IMG/VR virus record: IMGVR_UViG_3300042965_000128
Span: 1-64,000 of that record
Reading direction: 5' to 3' (one strand)
Length of the DNA: 64,000 nucleotides
Source: a virus
A program made the position numbers and the translations under genes. The notes beneath the pieces were generated by a model, which saw only the letters and a program-made list of their open reading frames with translations, was not told the origin of the DNA and did no database searches. This document shows, piece after piece, positions 47,691 to 56,915 of this stretch; the first letter of the stretch is position 1; every line of letters begins with the position of its first letter.

Positions 47691-48293
47691 ATGTTTGTTT
47701 CGTTGAGGAATTATTTGATACAGGAGTTTACGATTTTTTTGAAGGCGGTTTTGAGCGCTGTCAGGGATGGTCGTGTTAAGGTGCGGAATTGGGATAATAA
47801 GGTTTTGAGTCTGGATGGTGCTGATGTGTGGGTATCAACTCCGGATTTTTGGGCTCCGCAGCGGACGCCTGCCGTGACGGTTGAGATTTCTTCGGTTACG
47901 GCTGACTTTACGAGTATTGCGAAGGGTTTTTCAAGATTAGAGGAGAATAAGAAGCAGTTTTTGTATCTTGCGAATAGCACTGTTGATTTAACCTGTTTTG
48001 GGCGTTCGGTTCAGGAGCGTGATACGCTCGTTGATTTGGTGAGTTTCTTTTTGATGAGGAGGGACGCGTTTGATTATTTCGGTTCTCGTGGGATACGATT
48101 TGCTGAGGCGGTTCGTGTGTCTGGTATGGGTGAAGAAACTCCTCCTGGGCAGGATTTCAAGATATATTTTGGGAGTTTGTCTGTAGTTGTGAATACGGAG
48201 ACGCACATAGTTGAGGAGGCGCCATATACCTTGAAGGAGGTAGTGGTCGAGTATGTTGGTAGGATTGCGCTTGAGCTTCGTGAAGGTACTTGA
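47691..48293 (+). CDS. Probable tail terminator/completion protein
   Basis: 200 residues, ATG right after the previous stop. Helix (LRNYLIQEFTIFLKAVLSAVRDG), a beta core (TPAVTVEISSVTADF) and a segment of DLTCFGRSVQERDTLVDLVSFFL resembling the small tail-completion proteins that precede sheath genes. Assignment relies on order and general pattern. Confidence 0.5.
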   Translation: MFVSLRNYLIQEFTIFLKAVLSAVRDGRVKVRNWDNKVLSLDGADVWVSTPDFWAPQRTPAVTVEISSVTADFTSIAKGFSRLEENKKQFLYLANSTVDLTCFGRSVQERDTLVDLVSFFLMRRDAFDYFGSRGIRFAEAVRVSGMGEETPPGQDFKIYFGSLSVVVNTETHIVEEAPYTLKEVVVEYVGRIALELREGT

Positions 48294-48380
48294 TAATTAG
48301 GTTGAAAACGGTTAAGATAAGGATAATGGTCGTATTGGATTTAAATTCCATTTTTGATAAAATTTGGAGGAGAGGTTGAT

Positions 48381-50132
48381 ATGGCTACGAGGCTGCCTGG
48401 TGTTGTAGTAAGGATAGTTCCCGATATAGGTAGGCCGACTTTACCTGCTTTTCCGCGTTATGTTTGTGTTATAGGGCAGGGGGAGCACAGGTTGCTTGTT
48501 CGTAATGAGGCGGTGGTGCGTGGTTCAGGTGATGTCGATCTGCTTATGAGTGTTCCGGTGGAGGAAATACTGATGGTTGGTGATTCGCCAGATCGGTCTG
48601 ATTATTTGCTTGATACGGATTATGAGGTTTATGTGCGTGATGGTGTAAGGGTCGGGATAAGGTGGAAGGAGTTAACACCTGCAGTTATAGGACCTGGTGT
48701 AGGTGAACCCTTTGATCTTTCTGTGAAGTATAGACTTGTTTTGGATGTGGACGGGAGAGGGGCGCTGACAATAAGTTTGCCTCAGCGTTCGGATGTTACG
48801 GCGAGTGAGGTTGTGACAGCGATTAATACTGCGCTGGTGAATGATGCGAGGTATGGTGGTGCTTATGGTAGTGTTGCGAGTGCTGTAGATGGGAGGGTGA
48901 AGTTGACTTCGGTGGTTTTAGGTGTGTCCGGTTCGATTACTATTTATCCTGATGCGTTGGGTTGTGAGGAGATAATTTTTGGTGACCTGGATGGTGATGG
49001 TGATACAGGTGGTTTGGAGAGTTTGTATCAGGTGAGGGGTAGCGGAAGGGCGAGACCACAGGAAGGGTATGTTTATTATGTAACATACAGGTATACAGCG
49101 CCTGATGCGACTTATGAGCCGCAGTTGTATTTTGATCTGGGGCCGCTTATGAGGGATCATGGTGAATTATTTTTGGGTGACCCGACGAGGAAGTTGAATC
49201 CGATTGTTGCGATGGCGAAGCTGGCGTTTCAGGATCACCCTGAGCGTATACCCGGGTTGGTTGTGATACAACTTGATTTGCGGAATGCTGCGGATCCTTA
49301 TAATCCAACTATAGATGAGTTGAGGGCGGCGTATAATGCGGTGATTGATAAGCTCGAGCGGATAACATACGGCAAGTTGTATCTCGTTGCTGATACCACG
49401 GATGGTGTGATTATCAATGCACTTTTGAATCATGTTAAGAGGATGAGTAATCCTGAGATTAAGGCGGAGCGTATGTTGATAATTTCTTTGCCTGCGGGTA
49501 GTACTGTTCAGGATTATGTGGAGAAAGCACCGACTTATTTTTCGGAGAGGGTGATGTTGTTTTATCCACCGGAGATTAATGCTACGATAGATGTGAGTTA
49601 TAAGTTTAGGTTGCCTGGGTATTATGGAGGGTTGGTGTATGCAGCGCGTAAGACGGCGCTGCCCGTTGGTAGGCCGATTAATATGGAGCCGCTTGCGAAT
49701 TTAGATCTGGTTGGTAAGCCCCTGACTTATAATGAGAAGAGGGCGTTGCTGGGTGCTGGTGTGGCGGTGATAGATTACTATGGTGGTAGGGTTGTGATAC
49801 TGCATGGTATAACTACGCGGACTGATTTTGTGATATTGGAGGAGGAGAATGTTGTGGATATTGCGGATTATGTTAAGGCGGTGTGGCGTCAGCGATTGGA
49901 GCAGATATTTTTGAATAGGCCGATTGATGAGGGTTTGTTGAGGGATATGGTGGTTTTCTCTGGCACGCTTCTGGATTCGATGGTCAGGGATAGGATTTTG
50001 TCAGATTATAAGGATATTTCGGCTGTTCAGGATGAGTCGGATCCGCGGATGGTTAGGGTTCGTGGAAGGGTTAAGCCTATGTTCCACACGCTTTATATCG
50101 ATGTTGAATTTGTGTTTGCAACTGTGTTATAA
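48381..50132 (+). CDS. Tail sheath protein
   Basis: 583 residues from ATG 48381, behind TTTGGAGGAGAGG; TTG 48354 is in frame but less likely. The opening ATRLPGVVVRIVPD is the usual sheath N-terminus that inserts into the neighbouring subunit, followed by RYVCVIGQGEH. The central part is long and variable, and the C-terminal third has the conserved sheath domain with DYVKAVWRQRLEQIFLNR, and a final MFHTLYIDVEFVFATVL strand. It forms the contractile outer tube. The tube gene follows at once. Confidence 0.82.
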   Translation: MATRLPGVVVRIVPDIGRPTLPAFPRYVCVIGQGEHRLLVRNEAVVRGSGDVDLLMSVPVEEILMVGDSPDRSDYLLDTDYEVYVRDGVRVGIRWKELTPAVIGPGVGEPFDLSVKYRLVLDVDGRGALTISLPQRSDVTASEVVTAINTALVNDARYGGAYGSVASAVDGRVKLTSVVLGVSGSITIYPDALGCEEIIFGDLDGDGDTGGLESLYQVRGSGRARPQEGYVYYVTYRYTAPDATYEPQLYFDLGPLMRDHGELFLGDPTRKLNPIVAMAKLAFQDHPERIPGLVVIQLDLRNAADPYNPTIDELRAAYNAVIDKLERITYGKLYLVADTTDGVIINALLNHVKRMSNPEIKAERMLIISLPAGSTVQDYVEKAPTYFSERVMLFYPPEINATIDVSYKFRLPGYYGGLVYAARKTALPVGRPINMEPLANLDLVGKPLTYNEKRALLGAGVAVIDYYGGRVVILHGITTRTDFVILEEENVVDIADYVKAVWRQRLEQIFLNRPIDEGLLRDMVVFSGTLLDSMVRDRILSDYKDISAVQDESDPRMVRVRGRVKPMFHTLYIDVEFVFATVL

Positions 50133-50133
50133 T
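50104..50133 (+). promoter_or_regulatory. Probable sigma-70 promoter for the tube gene
   Basis: TTGAAT (50104-50109), 18-bp spacer, perfect TATAAT (50128-50133) overlapping the sheath stop codon; the tube ATG is 19 nt downstream with GAGGAGG between. A local promoter would raise tube protein above sheath. Confidence 0.5.
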
Positions 50134-50151
50134 GATTGAGGAGGTTTTGAG

Positions 50152-50595
50152 ATGACGTTGCCACATACAGATACGAGGGTTTTTTATAGCTATGAGATTA
50201 AGATAAGGGGTGAGACGGTTGGTACATTGCAGGAGTTTTCGCCTTCTGCGAGGAAGACGGTTGAGCGTGTCAGGGAGATAAGTTTTGCGCAGGGGACAAG
50301 GGTTAAGGAAATTGTTCCTGGTGTGGTAGACTTCACGGTTACTGTATCGAAACTGATGCTTTATACGAGAAAGTTGACGGAGGTTTTAGGAGGTAAGGAA
50401 ATTCATAGTATTGAGGATATAGTGGAGCCTTTCGAGATATATGAGTATTGTCACAAGCCTGGTGGTGAAACTGAGGTTGTGGTTTATCATGGTTGTCAAA
50501 TAGAGTCGTATGATTATACGGTGAGTGTGAGGGAGACGTTGATTACGGAGAGGGCGACTATACAGGTTGCTTATGTGACGAAGGGTGGAACATAA
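50152..50595 (+). CDS. Tail tube protein
   Basis: 147 residues, beta-rich, of the size and place expected for a myovirus tube protein directly after the sheath. The sequence has FYSYEIKIRGETVGTL, a helix (SIEDIVEPFEIYEYCH) and paired strands (ETLITERATIQVAYV). It forms the inner tube that carries DNA. ATG 50152 follows TTGAGGAGGTTTTGAG. Confidence 0.72.
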   Translation: MTLPHTDTRVFYSYEIKIRGETVGTLQEFSPSARKTVERVREISFAQGTRVKEIVPGVVDFTVTVSKLMLYTRKLTEVLGGKEIHSIEDIVEPFEIYEYCHKPGGETEVVVYHGCQIESYDYTVSVRETLITERATIQVAYVTKGGT

Positions 50596-50671
50596 TAGGA
50601 TTAGATTTATCTGGATGATTTAGGAATTCTGGCTTAGGCCGGCGATAAAATCCGACATAGAGGAGGATCGA

Positions 50672-51199
50672 ATGGTTGAGCAGGTTTCGGGATTGCAGTC
50701 GCTTGTGGATTTTTTGAAGAATTTGGATTTTAAGTCTAAGTTTGTGAATTTGGATTTGAGGTCGTTGTTGATGCGGGGTTATGTTCGTTCAGGGGAGATT
50801 GTTTTGTCGAAGGAGTTGAGGGTTGAGGTGCGTACACTGCTTGTGAATGAGTGGATAAAGTGTAAGGAGGTTTTAGGGCAGTATAGGGATCCGGAGGCGG
50901 GTAATTTTGCGTTTATGGTTGAATATCTTGTATATGCGTTGATAACTGTGAATGGTGTTCAGCCTGTGATGGATATGCATGAGATACAGGAGTTTAGGGA
51001 GAAGCATGGTAGGGAGCCTACGATGGAGGAGCAGATACGGTATGTGTTGATGAATGTGTATCCTCCTTTTGTGGTTGAGCTTTTGTGGATGGTAGCGTGG
51101 AAATTTAAGCAGGATTTTGAGGAAGTTTTTATGCAACGGATTATTAATGAGTTTAGTGCTATTTCGGAGGAGATGAAGCGTGGAGTTGCTAGCGCTTGA
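50672..51199 (+). CDS. Tail assembly chaperone-like protein 1
   Basis: 175 residues, helical, located between tube and tape measure where tail chaperones sit. VNEWIKCKEVLGQYRDPEAG and a terminal helix with FAISEEMKRG. Overlaps the next gene by 20 nt in another frame, recalling the G/GT arrangement, but no obvious slippery heptamer is present, so separate translation from GTG is assumed. ATG 50672 follows AGAGGAGGATCG. Confidence 0.58.
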   Translation: MVEQVSGLQSLVDFLKNLDFKSKFVNLDLRSLLMRGYVRSGEIVLSKELRVEVRTLLVNEWIKCKEVLGQYRDPEAGNFAFMVEYLVYALITVNGVQPVMDMHEIQEFREKHGREPTMEEQIRYVLMNVYPPFVVELLWMVAWKFKQDFEEVFMQRIINEFSAISEEMKRGVASA

Positions 51200-51452
51200 G
51201 GACAAGATACCTTATTGGATGGTGGAGAGTGTGTGTGCAGATTATAGTAAAACACCTGTGGAGCTTATGCAGATGTCTGTGTATCAGATAATGTTGTTGT
51301 TTTTGGCGAAGCGTCGTGCGGATGTGCGTGTGCGGTATTTGGTAGAGGAGATAAAGGCGTGGTTGAATCCTGATGCTTATATGCGGATTATGGAGGTTGA
51401 GCGGAATAAGCGTGTGAATGTGCTTTATATGAAGGAGGCTAGTCGGAAGTAG
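51180..51452 (+). CDS. Tail assembly chaperone-like protein 2
   Basis: 90 residues. GTG 51180 lies inside the upstream gene behind GGAGGAG. Helical, with a segment KTPVELMQMSVYQIMLLFLAKRRAD typical of second chaperones before tape-measure genes. Could be made as a frameshift extension of the upstream protein. Confidence 0.55.
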   Translation: MELLALEDKIPYWMVESVCADYSKTPVELMQMSVYQIMLLFLAKRRADVRVRYLVEEIKAWLNPDAYMRIMEVERNKRVNVLYMKEASRK

Positions 51453-51463
51453 GGTGAGTGGCG

Positions 51464-53674
51464 ATGGCTGAGATTGAGCAGAAAGATGTGATTGCTAACG
51501 TTAGAACGAACCTTGATGAGGTTTTTAAACGGATGGAGGAGGAGCTGAAGAAGATCAGGGTGATGTCTGAGAAGGATGTCAAGGAGTTGGATCGTCGGGA
51601 GAGGTTTATTAAGGAAAGGTGGAGGTATTTGCGGTTGGAAGCGCGTACTTTGCAGGAAATTCTTGGTGTTTTGTATAAGCATGATAGGAGTTTGTTTACA
51701 CAGGTGGATTGGTTGCGGATTATGCATGAGATTAGAGAGCGGTTACTGACTGTGAGTGGTAAGGATTATGCGATATTGGAGCGCACGATGCCTATTTTTG
51801 AGGAGATTACGAAGCAGTTAGGTGTTGCCTCGTATGAAGCAGAGCGATTCACAAGGCAACTTATTTATTCAACTGGTCCCGTGAGGGAGGGTCTTCCGTG
51901 GTATATGCGTATAGGCAGGACTATAAGTAGTATGGCTGAGGGCACGCACAGGTTAACTGCTGCTTCGAGGGTATATGTTACACAGACCGGTGAGGTGGTG
52001 GCTAAGCAGACGCTGAGTGCGTCGTTGTTACAGTCACTTGCGAGTGGTCTTCAGAATATGATCAGGTCGTTGACGAGGGGTTTGGCGTTGTGGGCGGCGA
52101 TTGGTGTTGCGTTGTATGAGATTGTGCAGCGGTCGATCAAGTTTAATGGGGAGTTGAAGGCTATTCAAGCGGGTATGGGGTTGATTGATGAACGGTTCAG
52201 GCTCGGGAATACATATTTGGTGCAGTGGGTTAGGGTGGCGGAGACTATAACACGGTGGACAGGGAGGACGTTAGGTGAGGTGATGGAGTGGGTGGAGAAT
52301 ATTAAGTATTCGGGTATATTGTTGGGCACGTTGGGTAAGAATCTGGATTATGTGTATCATACGGCGACTGCTCTGGAGGCGGTGCAGAGGGCGTTTAATG
52401 TGAATTTGAGTGATGCAGCTTCGATAATACAGCGTTTGCAGTTGAGTTATGGTATGATAGGTGAGGCTGCGGTGGGTTTGGGAAAAAGGGAGGAAATGAT
52501 TGTTTCACAGGCTACTAAGTTTTATTTGGGGCTTGTGAATGCGGCGGCACCGCTTGCGAAGTTGGGTATTCAGACCTCAAAGGTTGTTTCGGATATGGGA
52601 GAGTTGGTGGGATTGGCTGATGAGTATGATTTGAGTGTGCGTGATGTAACCACTTATTACTTGTCATTACTTGCGTTGAAGAAGGAGGATGTTGAGCGTA
52701 GTGGTGCTTTGAGGGATGTATCGCTTGAGACATTGCGGAATTTTACGCAGATGGCGGCGAAGGCCACGAGTATGTCGTTGTCGTGGAAGGTTATGGTTGC
52801 TACGCTTGCGGGTGAGCGTTTCATGAATATAGTGGATCTTGAGAGGCGTTTTATGAATGTGGGTGAGGCGGCAAGTTTGATACAGCGGGCGGCGATGTTC
52901 CCTTTTAGGGTAGGTGTTCTCATGCGGATGGATCCGCAGTGGCAGCGGGCGTTTGGTGAGCAGCTTCGTAAGGGTGATGAGCATGCTATGGCTATTTTGC
53001 GTGCCCTGTATTCATTATATGGTTCCTCCCTGGAGGGCATAGGTATCAATTTTGAGATGTTCAGGGCACTTGCTATTTCGAATTTGACTGGAAGGGAACT
53101 TACTGAGGCGCAGAAGGAGCAATTGAAGAGGATTGAGGAACAGATGAAGTATGCGGAGCGTCCTGTGGAGCTTGGGATGGATATTCTGACGGAGACGAAG
53201 GGTATAAGTGCGTATTTGAATAAGCTGCTTGGTTGGGTAATCAGGGGAGTTATGTTTCTGGGTAGGCTTGCTGGTGTGGAGAAGGCAACGGAAAAAGTTG
53301 AAAGAGGGCTCAAGGCTGCTTCTTCGGAAATGGTGATCGCCTCTTCAGAAAGTGGAAAAGCTTTAGGGAGACGTCTTGAGAGCGTCATAGAGAGTATTGA
53401 GGGAACAGAGGAGCACATGTCTGATCTGGAAGTGCTCTGGGAGGAGTGGAGTAAGACGGAGAGGGAGAGGTGGATAAGTGAACAAAGGGCAAGGGTTGCG
53501 GGAATAGTCGAATCAGCAAGAAAAATTGGTGTAGAGATTAAGATGGAGGCAATAACGGATCCTTATTCGTTGAAAAGGATGTTGGAGGAGATCAAGAGAG
53601 AGCTTGAGAGGAAGATGGCTGCTGTAATGACGAGTGCGACTGCCACAACGGAAAGGGCCATTACTGGGAAGTGA
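51464..53674 (+). CDS. Tail tape measure protein
   Basis: 736 residues from ATG 51464. N-terminal coiled coil (about 1-80), a hydrophobic stretch (about 203-222, RGLALWAAIGVALYEIV) that probably enters the membrane on injection, then a long helical region. The last 130 residues use a more balanced codon set (from about 53280) and end in KMAAVMTSATATTERA. Size, helix content and position after two chaperone genes fit a tape measure, which sets tail length. Short for a large myovirus, suggesting a tail of roughly 100 nm at the usual 1.5 angstrom per residue. Confidence 0.72.
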   Translation: MAEIEQKDVIANVRTNLDEVFKRMEEELKKIRVMSEKDVKELDRRERFIKERWRYLRLEARTLQEILGVLYKHDRSLFTQVDWLRIMHEIRERLLTVSGKDYAILERTMPIFEEITKQLGVASYEAERFTRQLIYSTGPVREGLPWYMRIGRTISSMAEGTHRLTAASRVYVTQTGEVVAKQTLSASLLQSLASGLQNMIRSLTRGLALWAAIGVALYEIVQRSIKFNGELKAIQAGMGLIDERFRLGNTYLVQWVRVAETITRWTGRTLGEVMEWVENIKYSGILLGTLGKNLDYVYHTATALEAVQRAFNVNLSDAASIIQRLQLSYGMIGEAAVGLGKREEMIVSQATKFYLGLVNAAAPLAKLGIQTSKVVSDMGELVGLADEYDLSVRDVTTYYLSLLALKKEDVERSGALRDVSLETLRNFTQMAAKATSMSLSWKVMVATLAGERFMNIVDLERRFMNVGEAASLIQRAAMFPFRVGVLMRMDPQWQRAFGEQLRKGDEHAMAILRALYSLYGSSLEGIGINFEMFRALAISNLTGRELTEAQKEQLKRIEEQMKYAERPVELGMDILTETKGISAYLNKLLGWVIRGVMFLGRLAGVEKATEKVERGLKAASSEMVIASSESGKALGRRLESVIESIEGTEEHMSDLEVLWEEWSKTERERWISEQRARVAGIVESARKIGVEIKMEAITDPYSLKRMLEEIKRELERKMAAVMTSATATTERAITGK

Positions 53675-53677
53675 ACG

Positions 53678-54358
53678 ATGGCAGCTGGAGATTTAATGTT
53701 GATTAAGGTTTTGGACAAGCACGCGTTGGAGGAGGGTGGGACAATTGTTAAGCGGTTTGTGTTTTTGCCTGTTAATCCTTATGCGGTGTCTTTTTCAATA
53801 CCGAAGGTTTATAGTGAGGTTAGGGTTTCTACACCTTTGCGTATAGTGATTCAGGATTGGGGGACGGCTTTGATCGAGATAACTGTCAATGCGGTGACGG
53901 GGCGGATTTTGCCTTTTGCGAAGGCGTTTGAAAGGATTAAGAAGGAGTATCAGGACATAACTTATGAGGATTTGATTTCATTCGCTACTTCGGACGAGGT
54001 TGAACTCTTGATGGGTGAGGATGCTTTGTCGAGAGTTAAAACACTTGAAACGTATTTGTTGGCAGTGCCCACTACGGAGGATGAATTCAGGAAGAAGGTT
54101 GCGGGTGGAGATTTTTTGCGTTTTTCTCGTTTCAGATATCTTATGATGAAGCTTTTGGAGGACATATACATGCGATTTGATGCCAATGAGGATGTGATGG
54201 CATTGGAGTGGATGAAGGGTATTTATTATGGGGTTATGACTAATTTTGAATACAGAATTGCGGTTGAATCGCTGTGGAATATAAGGTATAGCTTTTCATT
54301 TAAGGCGTTTCCTTCGTTTTTTGAGTCTATCGATGTGAAGGAGGGTGTGGTCGTATGA
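53678..54358 (+). CDS. Tail/baseplate protein, first of a duplicated pair
   Basis: 226 residues. Aligns over its full length with the next protein: FVFLPVNPYAVSF, a DWGTALIEITVN strand, TGRILPF, a TYEDLISF segment, then SRFRYLMMKLLEDIYMRFDAN and MEWMK-type helix and a C-terminal beta strand. Such proteins in this place usually link tape measure and hub. No named family is certain. The next ATG overlaps its stop. Confidence 0.6.
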   Translation: MAAGDLMLIKVLDKHALEEGGTIVKRFVFLPVNPYAVSFSIPKVYSEVRVSTPLRIVIQDWGTALIEITVNAVTGRILPFAKAFERIKKEYQDITYEDLISFATSDEVELLMGEDALSRVKTLETYLLAVPTTEDEFRKKVAGGDFLRFSRFRYLMMKLLEDIYMRFDANEDVMALEWMKGIYYGVMTNFEYRIAVESLWNIRYSFSFKAFPSFFESIDVKEGVVV

Positions 54359-55014
54359 GTGATAGGCTTTTTGTGAAGGTTTTTGATAGATGGTCCTTTG
54401 ATAAGGGTATTGTGAAGGAGAAGGTGTTTTTGCCCATCAATCCTTATTCGGTTACATTCAGGACGGGAAGGGTTGTTAATGAGATGCAAACTACAAGGAT
54501 GGGTAGGTTTGTGTTACTGGATTGGGGAGTTGAAATGACGGATATGACGATAGAGTCGCAAACGGGGAGGATTTTACCATTTAACGAGGTCTTCAAGGAT
54601 ATAGGTAGATTTGAGGATTTGACATACATAGACCTTGTGTCTCATCCAATAATGAAATCTGAAAAGAGTTTGCCGTTGGATTTACCTCTTGAGAGGAGAG
54701 TTGAGGAATTGCTTAGCAGGCTTAGGGATGTTTCGGATGATTCGTCTGATATTGAGGAATTTTCAAAATATAGATATTTGTTGGTTAAAGCGTTGGAACA
54801 TGTTTATAGGAATTTCAATGCAAATAATGAGATTATGTGTATGGAGTGGATGAAGAGGAGGTATTTTGGGGTGATTGCGGAGTTTTCGTATGAAATATCG
54901 GTTCTGTCGCTGTGGAACATTAAGTTCTCTTTTAGGTTTAAGTGTTTTCCTCGTGTTTCATTGCTGGATAAGTTTTTGAATACATATAACGAAGAGGTTG
55001 TAAGGAGGCGGTGA
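54355..55014 (+). CDS. Tail/baseplate protein, second of a duplicated pair
   Basis: 219 residues. Shares with its upstream neighbour VFLPINPYSVTFR, a DWGVEMTDMTIES strand, TGRILPFNEVF, YRYLLVKALEHVYRNFNAN and CMEWMKRRYFGV. The central portion is shorter and more acidic. ATG overlaps the previous TGA. It overlaps the hub gene by one base. Confidence 0.6.
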   Translation: MSDRLFVKVFDRWSFDKGIVKEKVFLPINPYSVTFRTGRVVNEMQTTRMGRFVLLDWGVEMTDMTIESQTGRILPFNEVFKDIGRFEDLTYIDLVSHPIMKSEKSLPLDLPLERRVEELLSRLRDVSDDSSDIEEFSKYRYLLVKALEHVYRNFNANNEIMCMEWMKRRYFGVIAEFSYEISVLSLWNIKFSFRFKCFPRVSLLDKFLNTYNEEVVRRR

Positions 55015-56915
55015 TGCGGATTAGAGTAGGAGATCTGGAGCTTGAATATAAGGCACCATTGCCACATTTTAGACCTGATTTTTTAATTGTGTTGCCCTCT
55101 TCGGTTGATATTTTTAGGGGAAGGGAGGAGTGGAGTGATTATTTTGGGGTGTTGGAAGGTGAAATGAAGAAGTGTATCAGATTACTTTCGCCGGATGTTA
55201 TTTCATCGGATGTTGAGGATTTATTGAAGGAGAAGGGGGTCGATGTGTTTTTGGTTTTGCTTAACTCCTTTGTTTCGTCCGTGACTGTTACGAGGTCGAG
55301 AGAAGAGGGTACAGCGCATATAAATTTGGAGTTTCCCAATTATGCGGAGCCGCTGTTTGATAGTGTGAAGCGGGTCCTTGATCAGCCTCTCTCTTCGATG
55401 GTTCCATTGCGGATTTATATGAGGGGGAGATTCGTGAACAGGATGTATCCTGTTTTTACGGGTTATATCACGCATACATCGTATTCTAATAAGGGTGGAT
55501 ATTGGAGTATAACGGTGGATTGCACGGATACATTAAAATTGCTTTCTATAAACCCGATTAATGTTAATCCTGGGATAGCGGAACGAAGGATTTTTGGGAG
55601 GGTTTTTGAGATTGAGGAAGAGAGAAAGGAGATAGGTTTTAAGTTTTCTGCGTGGGCATTTCCCTTTACGAATTTGACACTTGAGGAAACGATAAAATAT
55701 CTTATTGAGGGGACCGCTGGGAAGGGAATAGAGAAGGAGGTGGGTAGGATAGCTATTGATGGGATTGGAACGCTTGAGATGTGGTGGAACCCTATTTTGG
55801 AAACGGATGAGGAGAAGTCGAGTAAGAAGGTTCCTAAACCCCTCAAATATGAGATAAGTCCTTATTCGTTTTTTAAACCTAAGGTTAAGATATGCACGCA
55901 ATATCATATAACTCCTTATAAGTATATGGATCTGGCTACTCGCCAGATGTTCTCTTCTGAGATGGTATCGAGATTGGATGTGATAAGGGAGATAACTGAG
56001 CGGACATTCCATGAATTTTTTGCTGATGAGGTTGGAGATTTTGTTTTGATACCTATGCGATTGAATTATCAGTTTTTGAAGGGTGATTTTGTCGATAAGA
56101 GTGGTTTGGCGCGTTTTCCTTCAAGGGCGGATGTGGATGATGGGACTTATATTTTGATGGATGATGAGTTGTTAAATTTGAATGTATCGTTCTCGGATAA
56201 GGAAGTTTACACTGCGGTTGATGTTTATGGTGAGTATCCATTTGCTACTGGTTCGAATGAGTATGTGGAGTGGGCGATGCGTGGATTTGCGCAGGATCCT
56301 TTTCTTTTGCGGCGTTTGGGTTTGCGCTGGTTGAGGCAGAAGATACCATTGATTAATAATTTGGACCTTCTTTTGCAGAATGATAAAAAAATGTTGGAGA
56401 ATTTACAGAAGCAGCGGGATGACCTCATGGAAATGCTGCAGAAGGAGGGTGATCCAAAAAAGAGGGAGGAAATCGAAAATAAGTTGAGGTTAATTGAGGA
56501 ATTGGTTAATAGCAGTTTGAATGTGAGGAAGAAAAGTGGAGGTGATATACAGGCTCTGTTAAATAGTTTTGCGGATGCGTGGATGAGATTTATTAATAGC
56601 AAGGCTTATTCGGGGTCTGCTTCTTTGATTTTGCGTCCTGAGATGGTGCCTGCTAAACCTGTTTATATACCTGATAGGAAGGAAATTTTTTATATTGATT
56701 CAGTGACGCATACGATAAGTGTAGGTGGGAATGCCACCACGGAGTTATCTTTAATATTCGGGAGAAAGGTGGATGAAACAGTAGATTTTATGGATGATCT
56801 TATGAAGCTTCATAGCCCTGAAAAGATACCAGAGTCAATATGGAAGAATATTGCTACGGTGGCTAAGGAATATGGAAAGAAGAAGGAAGAGGAAGCGAAG
56901 AAGAGGGTTAAATGA
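55014..56915 (+). CDS. Probable baseplate hub protein (gp27/gpD-like)
   Basis: 633 residues from ATG 55014 overlapping the previous stop. The N-terminal third is beta-rich with a segment of LRIYMRGRFVNRMYPVFTGY and YWSITVDCTDTLKLL, typical of hub (late control D-type) proteins. A large coiled coil (about 465-515, MLENLQKQRDDLMEMLQ) is inserted near the C-terminus, and a SVGGNATTELSLIFGR strand ends the hub fold. Lies directly before the spike gene, overlapping by ATGA. The coiled-coil insert is unusual for this family. Confidence 0.65.
   Translation: MRIRVGDLELEYKAPLPHFRPDFLIVLPSSVDIFRGREEWSDYFGVLEGEMKKCIRLLSPDVISSDVEDLLKEKGVDVFLVLLNSFVSSVTVTRSREEGTAHINLEFPNYAEPLFDSVKRVLDQPLSSMVPLRIYMRGRFVNRMYPVFTGYITHTSYSNKGGYWSITVDCTDTLKLLSINPINVNPGIAERRIFGRVFEIEEERKEIGFKFSAWAFPFTNLTLEETIKYLIEGTAGKGIEKEVGRIAIDGIGTLEMWWNPILETDEEKSSKKVPKPLKYEISPYSFFKPKVKICTQYHITPYKYMDLATRQMFSSEMVSRLDVIREITERTFHEFFADEVGDFVLIPMRLNYQFLKGDFVDKSGLARFPSRADVDDGTYILMDDELLNLNVSFSDKEVYTAVDVYGEYPFATGSNEYVEWAMRGFAQDPFLLRRLGLRWLRQKIPLINNLDLLLQNDKKMLENLQKQRDDLMEMLQKEGDPKKREEIENKLRLIEELVNSSLNVRKKSGGDIQALLNSFADAWMRFINSKAYSGSASLILRPEMVPAKPVYIPDRKEIFYIDSVTHTISVGGNATTELSLIFGRKVDETVDFMDDLMKLHSPEKIPESIWKNIATVAKEYGKKKEEEAKKRVK

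Noticed and set aside
51160-51200. Programmed frameshift joining the two tail chaperone genes
   Set aside because: The 20-nt overlap would allow it, but no X-XXY-YYZ slippery sequence is visible, and the second gene has its own GTG behind GGAGGAG.
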